From positions 248,001-312,000 of the forward strand of contig NZ_PTIY01000002.1 of the NCBI RefSeq assembly GCF_002934365.1: a DNA stretch of 64,000 nt, written 5' to 3'. Below, in pieces: positions 17,655-26,485 of the stretch. Position numbers and translations under genes: made by a program. The notes under the pieces were generated by a model. It was given only the letters and a program-made list of their open reading frames with translations. It was not told the DNA's origin and did no database searches. The number at the start of each line of letters is the position of its first letter. Positions within the stretch are counted from its first letter, which is position 1. This DNA is from Methylobacter tundripaludum (GTDB lineage: Bacteria; Pseudomonadota; Gammaproteobacteria; Methylococcales; Methylomonadaceae).

Positions 17655-18713
17655 TTACTGCGCCGTATAAAACCGTTTCCTGAAGAAAAACGCCACATTC
17701 ACCAATGCAATCATCGCCGGCACCTCGATCAACGGCCCGATCACAGCCGCGAACGCCGCGCCGCTGTTGATGCCGAACACAGCCACGGCGACCGCAATCG
17801 CCAGTTCAAAATTGTTGCTGGCGGCGGTAAACGCCAGCGTGGCGCTCTTGCCGTAATCCGCGCCGATGGCTTTGCCCATCAGAAAGCTGACCAAAAACAT
17901 CACCACAAAGTAAATCAGCAGCGGGATGGCGATTCTCACAACATCCAGCGGTAATTGCACGATCAAATCGCCTTTCAAGGAAAACATCACGACTATCGTA
18001 AACAACAGGGCGATCAGGGTTAGAGGGCTGATTTTCGGCACGAAACGCTGGTGATACCAATCCTTGCCTTTGGCCTTGATCAACACGAAACGGGTGGTGA
18101 AGCCGGCAATAAACGGAATGCCCAGATAGATGAACACGCTTTCGGCAATCTCAGCGATCGTGATGCTGACCATGCTACCCTGCATGCCGAATAACGGAGG
18201 CAACACGGTGATGAACAGCCAGGCATAAACACTGTAAAACAGCACCTGGAACACGCTGTTAAACGCCACCAAGCCTGCCGCATATTCGTTGTCGCCGCGC
18301 GCCAGTTCGTTCCAGACGATCACCATCGCGATGCAACGGGCCAGGCCGATCAGGATCAGGCCGGTCATATAGTCCGGGTAATCGCGCAAAAACACGATAG
18401 CCAGTGCGAACATTAATACCGGGCCGATAACCCAGTTTTGTAGCAGCGACAGCGACAATATCCGCCAATTGCGAAACACATCGCCCAGTTCTTCGTAATG
18501 CACTTTGGCCAGCGGCGGATACATCATCAGGATCAAGCCGACGGCAATCGGGATATTGGTGGCGCCGACCGACACGGCGTTATTGACCTCGACGACCTCG
18601 GCCGGAAACAGAAAACCGATGCCGACGCCGATCGCCATCGCGATAAAAATCCATAGCGTCAGGTAGCGGTCAAGAAAAGATAAGCGGGCATTGGGGCAGT
18701 TGGGTGGGTTCAT
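17655..18713 (-). CDS. acr3: ACR3-family arsenite efflux permease
   Basis: 352 residues with about ten membrane segments. The start [16 protein letters not shown] and the segment [16 protein letters not shown], with the conserved functional cysteine, are typical of ACR3. A late segment has [17 protein letters not shown]. It exports arsenite using the proton motive force or the ArsA ATPase. I use ATG 18713 because GGAG lies six bases upstream. An upstream extension to 18911 would run into arsI and adds a non-family sequence. It is the last gene of the ars operon. Having arsA and arsD with acr3, not arsB, is a less common but known arrangement. Confidence 0.95.
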   Translation of the reverse strand: MNPPNCPNARLSFLDRYLTLWIFIAMAIGVGIGFLFPAEVVEVNNAVSVGATNIPIAVGLILMMYPPLAKVHYEELGDVFRNWRILSLSLLQNWVIGPVLMFALAIVFLRDYPDYMTGLILIGLARCIAMVIVWNELARGDNEYAAGLVAFNSVFQVLFYSVYAWLFITVLPPLFGMQGSMVSITIAEIAESVFIYLGIPFIAGFTTRFVLIKAKGKDWYHQRFVPKISPLTLIALLFTIVVMFSLKGDLIVQLPLDVVRIAIPLLIYFVVMFLVSFLMGKAIGADYGKSATLAFTAASNNFELAIAVAVAVFGINSGAAFAAVIGPLIEVPAMIALVNVAFFFRKRFYTAQ

Positions 18714-18768
18714 CAGGGTCTCCGAATAATGTGGCTTGCGCTTTGCTTTTGCAAGGGGTTGTTTGGTG

Positions 18769-19194
18769 TCATGCCGGTTTGCAACAGGCCGGGGCCGGTT
18801 CAAGTTGTACGACCTGATCTTCGCCAAACATCGGAATGGCATCCAATGAGTGGAAAGCTTCCCAGGCGATGCCTTGCGGATCAACCGTCCAGTATTTATC
18901 GGATTGCGCATAACAGCAGGCGGCTTGCATTTGGGCGGCGACAGGTAAGGCCGCTGCGGTTAAGCTTTGTTCCACGCTATCCAGTTCAGCGCTCGATTCT
19001 ACCTGTATGCCCAAATGATCCAGTCCCGGTTTCCGTCCCCTGCTGGAAATGGCGAAGTTGATGCGCGGATCGTCCAGCATCCATTTGGCGTAATCGGTTT
19101 CTAAAATGCCGGGCTCAGTTTGGAATAACGCCGTGTAGAAACGGATGTTCTCTTCAAGATCATTAACGGCGATGTGTATATGGAATCGTTTCAT
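18769..19194 (-). CDS. arsI: ArsI/CadI-type VOC-family protein (probable C-As lyase)
   Basis: A 141-residue vicinal-oxygen-chelate protein. Candidate Fe(II) ligands are a His in FHIHIAV at the N-terminus, the His in LDHLGIQV and the Glu in GIAWEAFHS. The adjacent cysteine pair in [13 protein letters not shown] matches the trivalent-arsenic site of ArsI, which cleaves the C-As bond of methylarsenite and aromatic arsenicals with oxygen. An additional CC pair lies at the C-terminus (PACCKPA). It sits between arsC and acr3, so resistance to organoarsenicals is likely part of the operon. CadI (cadmium-induced) is the family's older name, and the substrate is inferred. Confidence 0.88.
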   Translation of the reverse strand: MKRFHIHIAVNDLEENIRFYTALFQTEPGILETDYAKWMLDDPRINFAISSRGRKPGLDHLGIQVESSAELDSVEQSLTAAALPVAAQMQAACCYAQSDKYWTVDPQGIAWEAFHSLDAIPMFGEDQVVQLEPAPACCKPA

Positions 19195-19234
19195 AGCGAA
19201 TGCTCCGGGAAATTAAATTTGTAGGCTGCCGATT

Positions 19235-19744
19235 TTAGACGCCTGTTTCATGCACAAGACCGATGTCGTCGATGTGACGTTTCATGGTTATCGCGTCCAA
19301 TTTGTCGATCGGCAGGCTGCAAAATAGCGATATACGCCGCTTGAGCAATAAATAAGTAATAAAGAAGGCTTTTTGTTGTTGCTCGACAGATCTAAAGAAT
19401 CTTACAGGATCCTCGACACCCCATTGGGCCGGCATTGGCTGACCGGGCCAATCCGGGCAAGGTTCGCCGGCGGTCTTGTCGCAGACCGTGAAAACGAAAT
19501 CAAAGTGGGGCGCACCGTCGGAGATGAATTCATCCCAATGTTTACTGCGCAGGCCGACTGTATCGTAATTAAGGCTTTGCAGTAGATGGATGGATAACGG
19601 ATTGACTTCACCGATGGGGTGACTGCCGGCGCTAAACGCTCGAAAATATCCGTTGCCCATCTGATTGAGGATAGCTTCAGCCATGATGCTGCGAGCCGAA
19701 TTCCATGTACAGATAAACAGAACGTTGTAGCTTTTTTGAGTCAT
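19235..19744 (-). CDS. arsC: Arsenate reductase-like LMW-phosphatase-fold protein, second copy
   Basis: A 169-residue protein of the low-molecular-weight tyrosine phosphatase fold. The P-loop reads CTWNSARS: the catalytic Cys and Arg are kept, but the second P-loop cysteine found in classic thioredoxin-linked ArsC is Ala. The redox pair further on is present (VCDKTAGEPCPDWPG), as is WGVEDP. It could reduce arsenate by a modified cysteine relay, or process another arsenical. Its ATG starts one base before the arsA stop region ends, in a tight operon. A second, more classic ArsC is encoded in the same operon, so this one is a diverged partner. Confidence 0.87.
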   Translation of the reverse strand: MTQKSYNVLFICTWNSARSIMAEAILNQMGNGYFRAFSAGSHPIGEVNPLSIHLLQSLNYDTVGLRSKHWDEFISDGAPHFDFVFTVCDKTAGEPCPDWPGQPMPAQWGVEDPVRFFRSVEQQQKAFFITYLLLKRRISLFCSLPIDKLDAITMKRHIDDIGLVHETGV

Positions 19745-19745
19745 G

Positions 19746-21530
19746 TCAGCGTTCAGGATCGATTCGATTGTTACTGATCAATTCAAGCAAGCGTGCAACA
19801 CCTACAGGTTCTTCTCTAAGCAGCGGCACGACGGCGTAGCGCGGGGCATATTTGTCGGCTACGTCCTCGATTTCCCGCAATTCATTGGCGGCGCGTTGGC
19901 GCAGTAGCGGCGAATGCACGGTCGTAGCCGCAACGCTGCTGTTGACCACCCAGGCCCAAGGTTCGATTCCTGCCCGGCGCAAGTCGGCTTGCAGGTTGGC
20001 GGCTTCCAGCACCGGCGTGGTTTCCGCCAAGGTGACAATCAGCACCTTGGTTTGCTTAGCGTCCTGCAATTTCATCATCGGCGTGCTGTAATGCAGACCG
20101 GAGTCGCCGATCTGGCGCGACACTTCGCGATGATACGCGCCGGTGGCGTCCAGCAGCAGTAAGGTATGGCCGGTCGGTGCGGTGTCCATTACCACGAACT
20201 TATGGCCGGCCTCGCGAATGATGCGGGAGAAAGCCTGGAAGACGGCGATTTCCTCGGTGCAGGGCGAACGCAAGTCTTCTTCCAGCAACGCTCGGCCGTG
20301 GTCGTCGAGCCGTTTGCCCTTGGTCTCCAGTACGTGTTGGCGGTAATGTTCGGTTTCGACGTGCGGGTCGATCCGGCTGACGGTTAGATTATCCAATGCG
20401 CCGTTCAGGGTTTCGCTCAAATGCGCGGCCGGATCGGAGGTGGTCAGATGCACCGGCAGTCCCCGACGCGCCAATTCAACGGCCAGCGCGGCGGCCAGCG
20501 TCGTTTTGCCGACGCCGCCTTTGCCCATCAGCATGATCAGGCCGTGGCCGTCGACCGCTATGTCATCGACCAGCGCTGAAAGACTGGGTTGGTTAATCTC
20601 GATCGGAGAATCGACAATGATTTGCCCTTGGACCGGCGCGTCAGACAGCAGTTGGCGAAGGGCGTCCACGCCCATCAGGTTAAACGGCTTCAACATGACT
20701 TTGTCGCAAGGCAAGGCCTGCAAGACTTCGGGGATGGCTTGCAGTGCGGATTGTTCGCGCTGGTAAATAGCCGCGGCCAACGGGTCGTTGGCGGTTTCGA
20801 TATGAGGCAGGATGCCGTTGATGACCAGATACTGGCGCTGAAAGCCGATCGACGCCAGTTCTTCATGCGTGCGTGCGACTTCGCGCAAGGTCGCTTGCTG
20901 GGCGCGGGCCACAAGAATCAGCCGGGTGCATGTCTCATCCGCCAGCGTATCGACGGCGGACTTGTACTGTGCGCGCTGTTTTTCAAGTCCGGCCAGCGGG
21001 CCAAGGCAAGAGGCGTCGCCTTTGCCTTCTTCCAGAAAGCCGCTCCAGGCGCCGGGCAGTTGCAGGAGCCGGATGGTGTGGCCTGTCGGCGCGGTATCGA
21101 AAACGATATGATCGTAAGCGGCGGTTAGCGTTGAATCGGTCAATAGCGCGGTAAACTCGTCGAACGCCGCTATCTCGGTAGTGCAAGCGCCGGACAGCTG
21201 TTCTTCAATGCCTTTAACGACCGAGTCCGGCAATATCCCCCGCACCGGGCCGACGATACGGTCACGGTAGGCTTGCGCGGCCGCTTGAGGATCGATTTCC
21301 AGTGCCGCCAGCCCCGGCACCGACGTAATGGCGGTGATCTTGTTGCCGATGCTGACGCCGAATACCTGGCCGACATTGGACGCCGGGTCGGTGCTGACCA
21401 GCAGTACCTGTCGTCCGGCATCCGCCAGTTGTATGGCCGTGGCGCAGGCGATTGATGTCTTTCCGACGCCGCCCTTGCCGGTAAAAAACAGAAAGCGGGG
21501 CGGTTGTTCGAGAAATTTGCAATCGCTCAT
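19746..21530 (-). CDS. arsA: Arsenical pump-driving ATPase ArsA
   Basis: 594 residues in two homologous ATPase halves. Each half has a P-loop: TGKGGVGKTS near residue 17 and MGKGGVGKTT near residue 333. Each also has the signature DTAPTGHT. The metalloid-site cysteines known from E. coli ArsA are visible in GACTTEIAAF, ASCLGPL and PCTEEIAVF. ArsA is a soluble ATPase that receives As(III) from ArsD and energises the membrane permease. The permease here is of ACR3 type. The gene lies 21 bases after arsD and overlaps nothing. Confidence 0.96.
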   Translation of the reverse strand: MSDCKFLEQPPRFLFFTGKGGVGKTSIACATAIQLADAGRQVLLVSTDPASNVGQVFGVSIGNKITAITSVPGLAALEIDPQAAAQAYRDRIVGPVRGILPDSVVKGIEEQLSGACTTEIAAFDEFTALLTDSTLTAAYDHIVFDTAPTGHTIRLLQLPGAWSGFLEEGKGDASCLGPLAGLEKQRAQYKSAVDTLADETCTRLILVARAQQATLREVARTHEELASIGFQRQYLVINGILPHIETANDPLAAAIYQREQSALQAIPEVLQALPCDKVMLKPFNLMGVDALRQLLSDAPVQGQIIVDSPIEINQPSLSALVDDIAVDGHGLIMLMGKGGVGKTTLAAALAVELARRGLPVHLTTSDPAAHLSETLNGALDNLTVSRIDPHVETEHYRQHVLETKGKRLDDHGRALLEEDLRSPCTEEIAVFQAFSRIIREAGHKFVVMDTAPTGHTLLLLDATGAYHREVSRQIGDSGLHYSTPMMKLQDAKQTKVLIVTLAETTPVLEAANLQADLRRAGIEPWAWVVNSSVAATTVHSPLLRQRAANELREIEDVADKYAPRYAVVPLLREEPVGVARLLELISNNRIDPER

Positions 21531-21551
21531 CGGAGCATCCCCAATAATGAG

Positions 21552-21905
21552 TTAACAGCAGCTACTGCCGCTGCAACAACCGGACTGGCTTTTTTCTTCC
21601 ACGGTGATGGCGGCCCAGCGGGCCAGTTCGGTACGGTTGGGATAGCGGCCGGCTAACGCGACTTCGCCATCGACCAGAATCAACGGTAAGGCCTCGGCGC
21701 CCGAACGCTCCAAAAATCCTTTGACTACGGAATTTTCGGCAAAGGCCATAGGTTGCTGCGCCAGATTGTAGCGCTCGATATTTGCGCCATTTTGCCTGGC
21801 CCAGTCCACATCGGCGGAAAAGCCGACTAACTGTTGATCGACGTCCACGCCGCAGACGCCGGTGCTGCAACACAATGCAGGGTCAAATACTTGAATTGTC
21901 GCCAT
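21552..21905 (-). CDS. arsD: Arsenic metallochaperone ArsD
   Basis: 117 residues with a thioredoxin-like fold. The As(III)-binding cysteines Cys12, Cys13 and Cys18 are in ALCCSTGVCG. Two further vicinal pairs occur at the C-terminus (GCCSGSSCC), as in plasmid R773 ArsD. It hands arsenite to ArsA. ATG is preceded by AAGGAG (reverse strand). It is the third gene of the operon, between arsC and arsA. Confidence 0.95.
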   Translation of the reverse strand: MATIQVFDPALCCSTGVCGVDVDQQLVGFSADVDWARQNGANIERYNLAQQPMAFAENSVVKGFLERSGAEALPLILVDGEVALAGRYPNRTELARWAAITVEEKSQSGCCSGSSCC

Positions 21906-21921
21906 GACAAACTCCTTAAAA

Positions 21922-22401
21922 TTAGGGTAGAAGGGTGCCGATACGGTCCAGCTCGGCTTTCAGGCGCTCGCGGTCTTGCTGCAATTCATCCAGCGGTAAG
22001 GCCAGAAATTGCTCGATGCGATGACGCAGGATGCGGTAAGCGGTCATGAACGAAGCGTTGATTTCGTCTTCGCTGCCGGTAACGTGGGCGGGGTCTTCGA
22101 CGCCCCAATGGCTGCGCAGCACCGGGCCCAGATAGGTCGGGCAGGTCTCGTTGGCGGCGTTGCCGCAGACGCTGATCACGATGTCGGGCGTTACCGGCAG
22201 GTCGTTCCATGATTTGCTGTAATAGCCTTCGGTCGAGATGCCTTCCCGGTTTAGCAGTGCCAGCGAACGCGGATGCACCTGTCCGGTGGGCTTGCTGCCG
22301 GCGCTCATCGCCCGCCAGCCTTCAGGCGCCAGATGGTTGAAGGTGGCCTCGCCGAGGATGGAACGGCAGGAGTTGCCGGTACAAAGAAATAGGACGTTCA
22401 T
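21922..22401 (-). CDS. arsC: Thioredoxin-type arsenate reductase ArsC, first copy
   Basis: 159 residues with the complete cysteine relay of the S. aureus-type enzyme. The P-loop is CTGNSCRS (nucleophile plus resolving Cys) and the second pair is in VCGNAANETC. It reduces arsenate to arsenite with electrons from thioredoxin. I choose ATG 22401 (MNVLFLCTG); a longer frame to 22470 runs into arsR and adds a non-family tail. It lies 31 bases downstream of arsR. It differs from the second ArsC in this operon by the intact P-loop cysteine. Confidence 0.93.
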   Translation of the reverse strand: MNVLFLCTGNSCRSILGEATFNHLAPEGWRAMSAGSKPTGQVHPRSLALLNREGISTEGYYSKSWNDLPVTPDIVISVCGNAANETCPTYLGPVLRSHWGVEDPAHVTGSEDEINASFMTAYRILRHRIEQFLALPLDELQQDRERLKAELDRIGTLLP

Positions 22402-22432
22402 AGTGGTTGGTTCATGTAGTGGATCAAAGAAA

Positions 22433-22771
22433 TTAGTCGGTGTCGCAGCAGGTTGACGCCGAACCGGCATCGAAACAATGCTCGGGATGACCGGTGCAGC
22501 ATTCGGCGGTCAGATAATCGATCAGCGTCTGCATCACGGTTAAATTGGCCCGGTAACGCTGGTAGCGTCCTTCCTGGGTGACGTTGATCAAGCCGGCATG
22601 GGTCATCGCTTTCAGGTGAAACGACAGGTTGGTTGACGGCAGGGCCAATAACGAGGCGATTTCTCCGGCAACCAGACCGTCGGGCGCATGTTTAACCAGC
22701 AGCCGGAAGACATCCAGCCGGATGCCGGAGGCCAGCGATTCAAAAAGTGTTGTAGCAAGTTGTTTATCCAT
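22433..22771 (-). CDS. arsR: Arsenic-responsive repressor ArsR
   Basis: A 112-residue ArsR/SmtB winged-helix repressor. The recognition helix region reads LPSTNLSFHLKAMTHAGL. It lacks the helix-3 ELCVCDL metal site of E. coli ArsR. Instead it has C-terminal cysteines (AECCTGHPEHC), like the Acidithiobacillus ferrooxidans type, where As(III) binds near the end of the protein. CC and CD residues follow at the tail (STCCDTD). As the first gene of the operon it presumably represses itself and all downstream ars genes. Confidence 0.94.
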   Translation of the reverse strand: MDKQLATTLFESLASGIRLDVFRLLVKHAPDGLVAGEIASLLALPSTNLSFHLKAMTHAGLINVTQEGRYQRYRANLTVMQTLIDYLTAECCTGHPEHCFDAGSASTCCDTD

Positions 22772-22797
22772 AGGTTAACTATACAACAATGTTTGAA

Positions 22798-22815
22798 ATA
22801 TTAAAATAATAATAT
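22798..22815. promoter_or_regulatory. AT-rich dyad upstream of arsR, candidate operator
   Basis: ATATTA (22798-22803) and TAATAT (22810-22815) form a perfect dyad around six A/T bases, about 27 bases before the arsR start. The position fits an ArsR operator or overlaps the promoter. AT-rich dyads arise easily by chance, so confidence is limited. Confidence 0.35.
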
Positions 22816-22968
22816 TTTGGCAGGGCTGTAAGCGATCTGAGTGGTTTACAAAAGAAGGAGAGGGTGCAGAGCGAGCCAATGCCTCAGAGTGATTAGGCTG
22901 TGCCGTTTACAGGAAGATCGCGGAGAAGCCGGCATTGCGCTGACTTTTTTGGCTATCAATTAAAAGAA

Positions 22969-23622
22969 TCAACCGGGGGCGGACAACTCCAAAAGATTCA
23001 GCACATTCAATTTAATCGCCAGCCGCGTCAATTCAATATCGCTGGCAACGCCGAGTTTGCGCTTGATCAGGTAATGGCAATTACCCGCGGTTTTTGGGCT
23101 GATGTTCAGGGTTTGGGCAATTTCATCGTTGCTCCGCCCGTCGACCAGCAAACGCAGTATCTCGAATTCACGCACCGTCAATGTTTCCAGCGCGATACGT
23201 TCGCTGCCGAGTTTTTCCAGGGCCAAGGCCTGGGCGATGTCGGCGCTCAAGGCGTGCCGGCCGGCATATACCTCGTGTATCGCGCGTAACAACTCCTCGG
23301 GCGGGCTGCTTTTGGTCACGTAGCCCAAGGCCCCGGCCCGCATGGCCTGCCCAGCAAAACCGGGGTTTTGATGCATGCTGAACACCAGGATTTTGGCATC
23401 GGCGCGGCGTTGCCTGATACGGGCAATCAGTTCCAGGCCGCTGCTGCCGGGCAGGGAAATGTCGGTAATTACCAGATCCGGCTGGAATTCCTTGAACAAC
23501 CGATAAGCCTGAGCGCTATCGCCCGCTTCCGCAACCACTTGCAAACCGGGCTGCTTTGCCAGCAAAGAGCGGTAGCCTTCGCGGACGATGGCGTGGTCGT
23601 CGACCAGCAGAATGCTGATCAT
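22969..23622 (-). CDS. NarL/LuxR-type response regulator (MoxX-like)
   Basis: 217 residues. The receiver domain has DD at 8-9, the phosphoacceptor Asp54 in LVITDISLPG, and a Lys in VTKSSPPEE. The C-terminal LuxR-type helix-turn-helix (~150-210) contains LTVREFEILRLLVDG. Its ATG overlaps the kinase stop by four bases, so the pair is co-translated. The paired kinase resembles MoxY. By analogy this is a MoxX-type regulator of C1 or alcohol metabolism genes, but no target is visible here. The gene ends 197 bases from arsR, with which it diverges in sense of function but not strand. Confidence 0.9.
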   Translation of the reverse strand: MISILLVDDHAIVREGYRSLLAKQPGLQVVAEAGDSAQAYRLFKEFQPDLVITDISLPGSSGLELIARIRQRRADAKILVFSMHQNPGFAGQAMRAGALGYVTKSSPPEELLRAIHEVYAGRHALSADIAQALALEKLGSERIALETLTVREFEILRLLVDGRSNDEIAQTLNISPKTAGNCHYLIKRKLGVASDIELTRLAIKLNVLNLLELSAPG

Positions 23623-24971
23623 ATGCTCGCCTCAGTCATCGGCAACCGGACTTCAACGATCAGGCCGTGAGGCTCTGCAATCGCCAAGTTCAGTCGTCCG
23701 TGCAAAGCGGCGGCCCGTTCACGGATGCCCAATAAGCCGATGCCGCCGGTATCGGTAAACGGTAATTCCGTGGCGATGCCATCGTCTTTGACGGTCAAAA
23801 CCGCCGCCTCCGGGCTGATAGTTACGCCAATGCCGACGCCGGATGCCGCCGCATGTTTGGAAATATTGGTCAGGCATTCCTGGGTGATCCTAAACAAGGT
23901 TACCGCCTGGGCTTCCGGCAATGCTGCGCAATTGCCGTCGATGCTTAAACGGTAGCGGGTCTTGCCGCCGCCACGCCCATTCCAGCCTGCAACCAGGCTG
24001 TTGAGGCTGGCGGCCAAGCCTAACTCGTCGAACTCGGCCGGACGCAGCCGGCCGAGCAAGTCGCGCACGCTACCCAGCATATGCGCGGTGATGCGGCTGA
24101 TGTGATCGGCTTCATCGACCAAGTCTGGGCATTGCTGTGCCGCCGTTTGTTTGATGGACGCAGCAACGGCGTTGATAGCCGCCAGACATTGGCCGAACTC
24201 ATCGTGCAGTTCCCTGGCCAAATAACGGCGCTCTTCTTCCTGAACATTGATTGATTTCACGACCAGCTTTTGCCGCTCTTCCAGCAGCTGTTGCTGACTG
24301 GCCGCCAACTGGTTGATCGCTGAGCCAATACGTTGCCATTCATTCAGTTCAAACGGCGGCAGGCGGTAAGCCAGACGGCCTGTTTCCATGTCTTCCAAAC
24401 CGGCGACGATGGTTTGCGCCGGTTTCAAGGCCCTGCTGATACTCAGATAGACCAGCAGGCAGACCGCCGAAACCGTAACGGTGGACAGCGTCATCAGGTT
24501 GCGGGTTTTGTTCCAGGCTTCCGCTATTTCCAGCTCGGCGCTAGGCGTCACCGTTAGCGAGCCGTAGACCCTGCCACGCAGCATAATCGAGCGCAGCGCC
24601 GGCCGGCCGGGATTAAAAATCCGCCGGTAAATCGTTTCAAAGCCTGCCGGCCAATCGGCATCCACCGTTTTTGCGCCGTTGCATACGCTGTGCGACGCCG
24701 CACTGACGGCAGCCGCATAAGCTACGCAAATGCCGGGCTGGCTGCCGTTTTGCTTCCATAACTCGAAATCGGGAAACGGATTGGTGCGGCCAATGCCGGC
24801 CTCGATCAGCATCAATTGGGACTCCAGCTGCCTGCCCAGACCTTCGGCCATCTGCTTTGTCGCTTGTTCGGCCTGCCGGTGGCTTTGGTACAGCGAATAG
24901 GATGCGATCACCAGCAGGCACAGCAAGGCAACCATCGCGATACGGTACAGCAAATGCAGTTGTAGATTCAT
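23619..24971 (-). CDS. Sensor histidine kinase with LapD/MoxY-like periplasmic domain
   Basis: 450 residues from ATG 24971. TM1 (~8-28) is followed by a periplasmic domain (~30-165) resembling the LapD/MoxY N-terminal module. It shows a C...SVC pattern, a W-x-F-type segment and IMLRGRVYGSLTVTP. TM2 (~175-195), a HAMP-like linker, a HisKA_3 box (YLARELHDEFGQ) with the phosphorylated His, and an ATPase domain (DDGIA, GIGLLGIRERA) follow. MoxY in Paracoccus controls methanol oxidation. A reading from 25109 would add 46 residues before TM1 without support. It is divergent from the cupin gene, so that protein may be a target or a modulator. Confidence 0.87.
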   Translation of the reverse strand: MNLQLHLLYRIAMVALLCLLVIASYSLYQSHRQAEQATKQMAEGLGRQLESQLMLIEAGIGRTNPFPDFELWKQNGSQPGICVAYAAAVSAASHSVCNGAKTVDADWPAGFETIYRRIFNPGRPALRSIMLRGRVYGSLTVTPSAELEIAEAWNKTRNLMTLSTVTVSAVCLLVYLSISRALKPAQTIVAGLEDMETGRLAYRLPPFELNEWQRIGSAINQLAASQQQLLEERQKLVVKSINVQEEERRYLARELHDEFGQCLAAINAVAASIKQTAAQQCPDLVDEADHISRITAHMLGSVRDLLGRLRPAEFDELGLAASLNSLVAGWNGRGGGKTRYRLSIDGNCAALPEAQAVTLFRITQECLTNISKHAAASGVGIGVTISPEAAVLTVKDDGIATELPFTDTGGIGLLGIRERAAALHGRLNLAIAEPHGLIVEVRLPMTEASI

Positions 24972-25177
24972 GGTATGCCTGTGTGAGTGAAGCCCGGAGC
25001 GTTGCATTCTAATGGTCGGCAACCCCGCTGAAAAGCATCGTCCGACAAGCGGGCAAATTGCCCGTGTTTTTCGGGCAAATGTCTGCTTACGACAAACCGG
25101 ATAGTGCATAAGCTGTAGTTGTCTGATCAGTTCGGCAAAAACTACCTATTTACAACTTCTTTCAAGAGGACGCACAC

Positions 25178-25615
25178 ATGCCCAAACATTTTTTCGACGA
25201 CAGCCACATCCAATGGCAAAGCCTGGCGGGTTTCGACCATTTGCACTATTCGATTCTGGATATCGACGAACATAACAAAATCATCGACGCGCTGTTTAAG
25301 TTTGCCGCGGGTCAGCAGATCGTCTTGCACAGGCATAAAGCCCTGAATAATCTCTTCGTAATCCAGGGAGAACATCGCATTTACAAAGCCGATGGAGAGC
25401 TCAAGGAAATACGGGCGGTCGGCAGTTACACCGTCAGCTTGCCCAGCGATGAACCGCATCGGGAGGGCGGCGGCGATATCGATGTTATCGTCTTTTTCAG
25501 CATTCGCGGCAGCGACGGCGTTCTCTACGAGATTCTTGACGACGAGCTGAATGTCATTGCGACGCTCGGCATGCAGGACTTTATCGGCTTACACAAAAAC
25601 CAAATTCAGGGGTAA
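25178..25615 (+). CDS. Cupin-fold protein of unknown function
   Basis: 145 residues with a beta-barrel pattern. HRHKALNNLFVIQGEHRIY near the middle and SLPSDEPHREGGGDIDVIVFF resemble the two cupin motifs with His/Glu metal ligands. It is similar in type to ChrR-like anti-sigma cupins or small dioxygenases, but lacks a diagnostic motif for either. The ribosome site AGAGGA precedes ATG. It diverges from the MoxY-like kinase operon with a 206-base shared upstream region, so joint control is likely. Downstream lies the MITE-like copy A. Function is not known. Confidence 0.75.
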   Translation: MPKHFFDDSHIQWQSLAGFDHLHYSILDIDEHNKIIDALFKFAAGQQIVLHRHKALNNLFVIQGEHRIYKADGELKEIRAVGSYTVSLPSDEPHREGGGDIDVIVFFSIRGSDGVLYEILDDELNVIATLGMQDFIGLHKNQIQG

Positions 25616-25660
25616 GCATTCAAGCGCTATCGATAGGGTTGCAACATTGTATGTAACTAA

Positions 25661-25874
25661 GGATTTGGTTAAAAATAACTTCCCGAAATCACTGTCTTCT
25701 ATCGTCAAGCCGTTCGTGCTGACCCTTCGACTACGCTCAGGACTAAAGGCCTTGTCGAAGCATGGTCGGCTTGACGCGGTAGGTCGAAATTTTTCCGTCC
25801 ACCCTTCGACAAGCTCAGGGCGAACGGAAAAATTTTACCCGATCCATATCGGGAAGTTATTAATGACCGTATCC
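25661..25874. repeat. MITE-like element, copy A
   Basis: A 214-base non-coding element with imperfect terminal inverted repeats of about 26 bases. The inner part is perfect: AATAACTTCCCGA (25674-25686) against TCGGGAAGTTATT (25849-25861). The outer ends read GGATTTGGTT and the complement of GGATACGGTC. The interior holds REP-like segments: CCCTTCGAC at 25727 and 25802, the latter continuing AAGCTCAGGGCGAACGG. The same element recurs inverted at 31089. No transposase is encoded. It fills most of the 357-base gap after the cupin gene. Confidence 0.75.
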
Positions 25875-25972
25875 TAAAACCATTAGCCAAAGAGATAAGG
25901 CACGGCTGGCAATCGCTCAAATCGGCGGCCTTGAATGCGATTTAACCGCTCATTAAATAGAGGAGTTCGCTC

Positions 25973-26485
25973 ATGAACATCAATAAATTGGTTCTTTTCA
26001 TTCTAGTCTTTAGCGTCTTGTTAACCGATGCGGCGACTGCTGCGACACGGATTGCCGTGCTTGATTTCGAGCTAAACGACATCACCTCCTTGCCCAATGC
26101 GCCGGCGGAACTGAAACGGACCGCATCGATGGCCCCCTTGTTGAGCAAGGCGTTAAGCCAAATAGATGCTTACGAGATCGTTCCTGTCGAAACCGGCATG
26201 CAAAAAGCCGCAAATGACAGTTTTGGCTATCTATTCCGTTTTCATGATCTGGCTGCGCAATTAGGCCGGCGACTCGGCGCAGACTGGATAATCGTCAGCC
26301 AGCACAGCAAACCCAGCTTTCTATTTTCTTATTTATGGGTTTATTTAATAGACGTTAAAAAACAGACGGCCGTTGCCCGCTATGACATTGAGCTGAAAGG
26401 CAGTCATGAAAAAGTGACAGAACATGCGGTTGCGTCATTAGCCGGGAAAATCCAGGCGACGGTTTCCGGTATTGACAAAAGATAG
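25973..26485 (+). CDS. Secreted DUF2380/DUF3280-like periplasmic protein
   Basis: 170 residues. A signal peptide ends near ATA/ATRIAV. The mature part opens with IAVLDFELNDITSLPN, continues with TASMAPLLSKALSQ, and later has GRRLGADWIIVSQHSKPSFLF. This is the pattern of a family of small predicted periplasmic proteins (DUF2380 or DUF3280; I cannot separate them by eye) often seen in methylotrophs. The AVLDF opening is shared with proteins that bind or assemble lipoprotein or curli-like partners. No catalytic residues are visible. GAGG lies before ATG. It stands alone, inside the interval flanked by the two MITE copies. Confidence 0.7.
   Translation: MNINKLVLFILVFSVLLTDAATAATRIAVLDFELNDITSLPNAPAELKRTASMAPLLSKALSQIDAYEIVPVETGMQKAANDSFGYLFRFHDLAAQLGRRLGADWIIVSQHSKPSFLFSYLWVYLIDVKKQTAVARYDIELKGSHEKVTEHAVASLAGKIQATVSGIDKR

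Noticed and set aside
20589-21128. A 179-codon frame antisense to arsA
   Set aside because: A mirror of the codon pattern of arsA on the other strand; both ATPase halves of arsA are certain.
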